Part shown: piece by piece, positions 58,973-64,000 of the stretch
How the letters are laid out: every line of letters starts with the position of its first letter
How positions within the stretch are numbered: the first letter of the stretch is position 1
NCBI RefSeq assembly: GCF_038449125.1
Contig: NZ_CP151800.1
Location: forward strand, 3,816,406 to 3,880,405
Length of the DNA: 64,000 bases
Direction of reading: 5' to 3'
Source of the DNA: Kosakonia sp. BYX6
GTDB taxonomy: Bacteria > Pseudomonadota > Gammaproteobacteria > Enterobacterales > Enterobacteriaceae
The notes under the pieces: generated by a model
Database searches by the model: none
What the model was told of the DNA's origin: nothing
Seen by the model: the letters and a program-made list of their open reading frames with translations, nothing else
Made by a program: the position numbers and the translations under genes

Positions 58973-59167
58973 ATGACTGAAGCAACTATCGTTAACTGCC
59001 CGACCTGCGGGAAATCTGTTGTATGGGGTGAAAACAGCCCGTTTCGCCCATTCTGTTCCAAGCGTTGCCAATTAATTGATTTGGGCGAATGGGCGGCAGA
59101 AGAGAAACGCATCCCCAGTGCCGGCGATCTATCAGAAAGTGATGACTGGAGTGAAGAGCAGCAGTAG
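58973..59167 (+). CDS. yacG: DNA gyrase inhibitor YacG
   Basis: Small zinc protein that binds GyrB and inhibits gyrase. Four zinc cysteines: NCPTCGK and FCSKRC. The acidic C-terminal tail ([11 protein letters not shown]) is conserved. I chose the second of two adjacent ATGs: it is five bases from AAGGAG and aligns with E. coli MSETITVNCP, giving 64 residues. Last gene of coaE-zapD-yacG. Confidence 0.95.
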   Translation: MTEATIVNCPTCGKSVVWGENSPFRPFCSKRCQLIDLGEWAAEEKRIPSAGDLSESDDWSEEQQ

Positions 59168-59189
59168 TGCTCCAGGCATCTGCGAAAGC

Positions 59190-59216
59190 GCCTGATGGCG
59201 GTTCTGACTTATCAGA
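59190..59216. repeat. Degenerate REP unit between yacG and mutT
   Basis: gcctgatggcggttctga followed by cttatcag resembles a REP unit, with stem CTGAT/ATCAG, in the 83-base gap between convergent yacG and mutT. It lacks the usual ggcctac end. Confidence 0.45.
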
Positions 59217-59250
59217 GCGGCACGATTCTGTCGACCGGGTTGCGCGATGC

Positions 59251-59652
59251 TCAACAGGCCTGGGCGCTTTGCACTAACTTATTGATAATGGGTTCGTTTG
59301 CGGGTGGAAAATCGTCAGCGTTCAGGGCGCTTTGCGCGATCCACTCGCCCGGCTGACCTTCTTTGCCCCAGGGTTCGCCTTGCCAGTTTTCCACCAGCCA
59401 GAACCACAGCGTGATGTGGCGATCGGGGAACTGGTATTTCAACTTGTCAAATAGTGTTGCGCCCTGCACTGTGATGCCGACCTCTTCCTGTAACTCACGG
59501 ATCATCGCCTGCTCTGGTGTTTCGCCCTCTTCAATTTTCCCGCCTGGAAATTCCAGTTTATTCGCCATGTGCGCATCAGCGGCACGTCGGGTAATAAAGA
59601 TTTCGCCCTGCGAATTACGGATAATGCCGACCGCGATGTTCAATATTTTCAT
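59251..59652 (-). CDS. mutT: 8-oxo-dGTP diphosphatase MutT
   Basis: Cleaves 8-oxo-dGTP and so prevents A:T to C:G transversions. The Nudix box is complete: GGKIEEGETPEQAMIREL with QEEVGI. 133 residues, slightly longer than the 129 of E. coli. It lies downstream of secA on the same strand, but a strong terminator separates them. Confidence 0.97.
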   Translation of the reverse strand: MKILNIAVGIIRNSQGEIFITRRAADAHMANKLEFPGGKIEEGETPEQAMIRELQEEVGITVQGATLFDKLKYQFPDRHITLWFWLVENWQGEPWGKEGQPGEWIAQSALNADDFPPANEPIINKLVQSAQAC

Positions 59653-59666
59653 TTTGCAGACTCCAT

Positions 59667-59694
59667 AAAAAAGGCGCAGATATCTGCGCCTTTT
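59667..59694 (-). terminator. Terminator between secA and mutT
   Basis: A perfect palindrome, GGCGCAGATATCTGCGCC, is flanked by A and T runs, with six T on the minus strand. It lies 18 bases beyond the secA stop and 14 before the mutT ATG, so the mutT leader must begin within or after it. Confidence 0.92.
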
Positions 59695-59712
59695 CTCATT
59701 ATTATCAGTAAA

Positions 59713-62418
59713 TTATGCCAGGCGGCCGTGGCACTGTTTGTATTTTTTACCCGAACCGCAAGGGCACGGATCATTACGGCCCACTTTGCGTTCACCGGTT
59801 TGTGCTGCAAGTGCCGCTGCCGCTTCGGATTCATCATCCTGATGGCTAAGCTGTTGCATTTGCGCCAGACGATCAGCTTCTTCACGACGCTGCTGCTCCA
59901 TCGCTTCCACTTCTTCCGGCATGCGCACCTGCACCTTGCTCAGCGTACTGATCACTTCATACTTCAGGGATTCCAGCATCGCAGCGAACATGGCAAAGGA
60001 TTCGCGTTTGTATTCCTGCTTCGGATCTTTCTGCGCGTAACCACGCAGATGAATGCCCTGACGTAGGTAATCCATCGCCGCCAGATGTTCTTTCCACAGT
60101 GAATCCAGCGTTTGCAGCATCACGCCTTTTTCGAAGTGACGCATCATCTCCGCGCCAACCACTTCTTCTTTACGCTGATAAGTTTCTACCGCATTTTGCA
60201 GGATACGCTCACGCAGCGTTTCTTCATGCAGATCCGGCTCTTTATCCAGCCATTCCGCGATCGGCAGGTCGAGGTCGAAATCATTTTTCAGGCGTTCCTG
60301 CAGGCCTGGAATATCCCACATCTCTTCCAGAGACTGCGGCGGAATATGACCGTCAATAGTCGCTTTGAAGACGTCTTCACGGATGCTGTTGATGGTCTCG
60401 CTCACATCGGACACATCGAGCAGCTCGTTACGCTGGGTGTAAATCGCACGGCGCTGATCGTTTGCAACATCATCATATTCAAGCAGTTGCTTACGAATGT
60501 CGAAGTTACGGCTTTCCACTTTACGCTGCGCGTTGGCAATAGCCTTGGTTACCCACGGGTGCTCGATCGCTTCGCCCGGTTTCATCCCCAGTTTGCGCAT
60601 CATGCCAGAAACACGATCCGAGGCGAAAATGCGCATCAGGGCATCTTCCATGGAGAGGTAGAAACGGGAAGAACCCGCATCGCCCTGACGACCGGAACGA
60701 CCGCGCAGCTGGTTATCGATACGGCGTGATTCGTGACGTTCAGTACCGATAATGTGCAGACCGCCTGCCGCCAGTACCGCGTCATGACGCACCTGCCAGT
60801 CAGCTTTGATTTTGGCGATTTGCTCTGGCGTCGGATCTTCAATCTCGGCCAGTTCAGCCTGCCAGCTACCGCCCAGTACGATATCCGTACCACGGCCTGC
60901 CATGTTGGTAGCGATGGTGACCGCGCCGGTATAACCCGCCTGAGCAACAATATCCGCCTCTTTGGCGTGGAACTTAGCGTTCAGAACGTTATGCTTGATG
61001 CCCGCTTTGGTCAGCTCGTTAGAGACGACTTCAGATTTTTCGATAGAGATAGTACCGACCAACACTGGCTGGCCTTTCGCGGTACGCTCTTTGATATCTT
61101 CGATGATCGCCTGAATCTTTTCCGCTTCGGTCATATAAACCAGATCCGCCATATCCTTACGGATCATTGGGCGGTTCGTCGGCACAACCACGGTATCCAG
61201 CTTGTAAATCGAGCTAAATTCAAAGGCTTCGGTGTCTGCCGTACCGGTCATACCGGCCAGTTTTTCATACAGACGGAAGTAGTTCTGGAAAGTGATGGAT
61301 GCCAGCGTCTGGTTTTCGTTTTGGATTTCCACACCTTCTTTGGCTTCAACAGCCTGGTGCAGACCGTCAGACCAACGGCGACCTTGCATAGTACGGCCGG
61401 TATGTTCATCGACGATGATCACTTCGCCATCTTTCACGATGTAATCCACATCGCGAGTAAACAGCGCATGCGCGCGCAACGCTGCGGTGACGTGGTGCAT
61501 CATCATGATATTGGCTGGAGAGTACAGCGACTCGCCCTCTTCCATGATGCCTTCTTTCACCAGCAGCTCTTCAATCAGCACCAGACCGCGTTCGGTCAGG
61601 GTCACCTGGCGTGCTTTCTCATCCACGGAGAAGTGGCCTTCGCCCTGGAAGGTGTCGGAGTCTTCCTTCTCCTGGCGCACCAGGTAAGGAATGATTTTAT
61701 TCACTTTTTTGTACAGCTCAGAGCTGTCTTCCGCCGGACCAGAAATGATCAGCGGGGTACGCGCTTCATCGATAAGGATGGAATCCACCTCATCCACCAG
61801 CGCATAGTGCAGTTTGCGCTGCACGCGCTCTTCAGGGCTGAACGCCATGTTGTCGCGCAGGTAGTCGAAGCCGTATTCGTTGTTAGTACCATAAGTAATA
61901 TCGGCAGCGTAAGCTTCGCGCTTGGCAACAGACGGCATGCCGGGCAGGTTGATGCCAACGGTCAGGCCAAGGAATTCAAACAGCGGGCGGTTGTTTTCAG
62001 CGTCACGTTGCGCCAGGTAGTCGTTGACGGTGACCACGTGCACACCTTTACCACTCAGGGCGTTCAGGTAAGCCGGCAGGGTTGCGGTCAGAGTTTTACC
62101 TTCACCTGTCCGCATTTCTGCGATGCAGCGATCGTTAAGCACCATGCCGCCCAGAAGCTGCACATCAAAGTGGCGCATGCCGAACACACGTTTACTCGCT
62201 TCACGAACAACTGCGAAGGCTTCCGGCAACAGGTTATCTACGCTCTCGCCTTTTTCCAGACGTGCGCGGAACTCCGCCGTTTTGCCTTTTAGCTCTTCAT
62301 CACTGAGCTTCTCCATGGCAGGTTCCATGGCATTGATCTGGACAACCGTTTTGCGCATGCGACGCAGTGTACGATCGTTACGGCTACCGAAAACTTTTGT
62401 TAACAAATTGATTAGCAT
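59713..62418 (-). CDS. secA: Preprotein translocase ATPase SecA
   Basis: Motor that pushes unfolded preproteins through SecYEG. Seen: Walker A MRTGEGKT, the [23 protein letters not shown]-type box, the preprotein-crosslinking domain, [14 protein letters not shown], the helical scaffold and wing, the two-helix finger, and a C-terminal zinc site [18 protein letters not shown] that binds SecB. The length of 901 equals E. coli. It follows secM by 59 bases; its translation is set by SecM arrest. Confidence 0.98.
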   Translation of the reverse strand: MLINLLTKVFGSRNDRTLRRMRKTVVQINAMEPAMEKLSDEELKGKTAEFRARLEKGESVDNLLPEAFAVVREASKRVFGMRHFDVQLLGGMVLNDRCIAEMRTGEGKTLTATLPAYLNALSGKGVHVVTVNDYLAQRDAENNRPLFEFLGLTVGINLPGMPSVAKREAYAADITYGTNNEYGFDYLRDNMAFSPEERVQRKLHYALVDEVDSILIDEARTPLIISGPAEDSSELYKKVNKIIPYLVRQEKEDSDTFQGEGHFSVDEKARQVTLTERGLVLIEELLVKEGIMEEGESLYSPANIMMMHHVTAALRAHALFTRDVDYIVKDGEVIIVDEHTGRTMQGRRWSDGLHQAVEAKEGVEIQNENQTLASITFQNYFRLYEKLAGMTGTADTEAFEFSSIYKLDTVVVPTNRPMIRKDMADLVYMTEAEKIQAIIEDIKERTAKGQPVLVGTISIEKSEVVSNELTKAGIKHNVLNAKFHAKEADIVAQAGYTGAVTIATNMAGRGTDIVLGGSWQAELAEIEDPTPEQIAKIKADWQVRHDAVLAAGGLHIIGTERHESRRIDNQLRGRSGRQGDAGSSRFYLSMEDALMRIFASDRVSGMMRKLGMKPGEAIEHPWVTKAIANAQRKVESRNFDIRKQLLEYDDVANDQRRAIYTQRNELLDVSDVSETINSIREDVFKATIDGHIPPQSLEEMWDIPGLQERLKNDFDLDLPIAEWLDKEPDLHEETLRERILQNAVETYQRKEEVVGAEMMRHFEKGVMLQTLDSLWKEHLAAMDYLRQGIHLRGYAQKDPKQEYKRESFAMFAAMLESLKYEVISTLSKVQVRMPEEVEAMEQQRREEADRLAQMQQLSHQDDESEAAAALAAQTGERKVGRNDPCPCGSGKKYKQCHGRLA

Positions 62419-62477
62419 AATAAAAATCTCAAATGCTCCGCTCGGCGAAGCTAAAAAATGGATAAAGCACTCTATTT

Positions 62478-62984
62478 TTAGCTGAGATAATGCGGGCCGG
62501 CGCGTATGCCTTGTACCTGGCTTATCCAGGCAGACACACTAAACGAGGCGTGCGGAGTAAAAGACGTTTGTGCCGTCAGACGGACAATAGTTGGCGGCCT
62601 GCTTTCCAGCGTCAGCAATGCGCTGAGCGTATCCAGCAAAGCAAGATGATGTGCCTGAATCGGCAGAGGCTCTTCCGTTGCAACGGGCAGCGTTTGCGGC
62701 GCCATAGCGAACGAAAGATGACGAATAACGGTACGGATGGCATGTTGATGCCAGTAATCGACAGTGAAGTTCGGGCGGCGTTTCGCTTCCAATAATGCGA
62801 GGCTGGTGAAATTGACTGTGCCTGCACTATCGTGATTGCGGGTAGTTTCGCGCGCAGGCTGCGCAGATTCGGGATTGCTGGCAAGTGCGGGCAAACCAAA
62901 ACTCGCCGCGACCATCCCTAATAAGAGATGCGGCCAGAAATAGCGTCTGCCAAATTGTCGCCAACGCGTCAGAATTCCGCTCAC
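62478..62984 (-). CDS. secM: Secretion monitor SecM
   Basis: Exported regulatory peptide that stalls its own ribosome unless pulled by the Sec machinery; stalling exposes the secA ribosome site. The arrest motif is complete: [17 protein letters not shown], five codons from the stop. A signal peptide ([19 protein letters not shown]) follows a basic start. I chose the GTG at [11 protein letters not shown], four bases from GGAG, giving 168 residues, against 170 in E. coli. The middle region is more divergent than the ends. Confidence 0.95.
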   Translation of the reverse strand: MSGILTRWRQFGRRYFWPHLLLGMVAASFGLPALASNPESAQPARETTRNHDSAGTVNFTSLALLEAKRRPNFTVDYWHQHAIRTVIRHLSFAMAPQTLPVATEEPLPIQAHHLALLDTLSALLTLESRPPTIVRLTAQTSFTPHASFSVSAWISQVQGIRAGPHYLS

Positions 62985-63182
62985 TTGCTCCACCAAAAAA
63001 GACGCTTTCCTGAAATTGCGTCTGTGTATGTCGATTGCGCCCAAATATTACCACTAAAGCCGCTTGTACCACAGCAGTATTCAGGCTTTACAGGGGATAA
63101 AACTGGCCAGGAAAGCAGCAACCAAACGCCGTGGAATGCGGTTTTGTATGGAATGGACAGAAGAAAAGATGTGCTGAACGCA

Positions 63183-63247
63183 CAAAGAAAAACGACTGGC
63201 TTCCCTGACCGGAGAGAGTGCCAGGTTAACCAGTCGATTTTTTTAGC
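63183..63247 (-). terminator. Dyad terminator of lpxC
   Basis: CGACTGG (63193-63199) pairs with CCAGTCG (63230-63236) around a 30-base interior; on the minus strand TTTTTCTTT follows, and on the plus strand a run of seven T. The long loop makes it a less classical terminator. It lies just beyond the lpxC stop and upstream of secM. Confidence 0.7.
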
Positions 63248-63254
63248 TATGGCG

Positions 63255-64000
<746 letters not shown>

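Noticed and set aside
60733-62292. Open frame of 519 codons antisense to secA
   Set aside because: Shadow of secA codon bias; Phe/His/Gln-rich nonsense composition.

Overview
The window is a 64 kb stretch of enterobacterial chromosome. Almost every gene is a close relative of the Escherichia coli K-12 block from lpxC to clcA/hemL (about minutes 2-4), read here in the opposite direction. Protein lengths match E. coli to within a few residues for most genes. The GC-rich coding, the PQQ glucose dehydrogenase, a chromosomal TraT-like lipoprotein and the added sugar cassette suggest Enterobacter/Kosakonia/Klebsiella-type Enterobacteriaceae rather than Escherichia. The species cannot be fixed from the sequence alone. 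No tRNA, rRNA, CRISPR array, insertion sequence or prophage was found.

Layout. 1-9.1 kb: clcA, hemL, a REP pair and the ferrichrome operon fhuA-fhuC-fhuD-fhuB under a Fur-like site. 9.1-14.2 kb: mrcB and hrpB. 14.3-19.1 kb: thpR, sfsA, dksA, gluQ, pcnB, folK, with pcnB starting at an AUU codon. 19.2-21.3 kb: the pantothenate genes panB, panC, panD; the E. coli yad fimbrial cluster is absent. 21.4-25.9 kb: the deacetylase yadE, a small AT-rich islet with a secreted cysteine-rich protein, the exporter yadGH, and can. 25.9-33.4 kb: hpt, gcd (perfect CRP site), cueO (CueR-type promoter with a 19-bp spacer), yacC, speE-speD, yacL. 33.5-46.1 kb: acnB, then an accessory pair (a 475-residue protein of unknown function and a TraT-like lipoprotein), then lpd and the pdhR-aceE-aceF operon. 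46.1-50.5 kb: aroP and a transporter-GH43 glycosidase cassette absent from E. coli at this site. 50.5-64 kb: ampE, ampD, nadC, ppdD-hofB-hofC, guaC, coaE-zapD-yacG, mutT, secA-secM and the 3' part of lpxC, which runs off the right edge.

How the genes work together. pdhR, aceE, aceF, lpd and acnB carry pyruvate into the TCA cycle, with a perfect PdhR operator in the expected place. The fhu genes form a complete outer-membrane-to-cytoplasm ferrichrome route. speE and speD make spermidine. panBCD and coaE supply coenzyme A. SecM measures export and sets SecA synthesis.

No wholly new system is evident. The points most worth a second look are the unknown 475-residue protein beside chromosomal traT, a FhuA that has lost most of its phage-binding loop 4, an RNA hairpin in the pdhR-aceE gap that pairs fully only as the sense transcript, a nested inverted repeat downstream of yadH, and lipoyl repeats in aceF kept identical at the nucleotide level.
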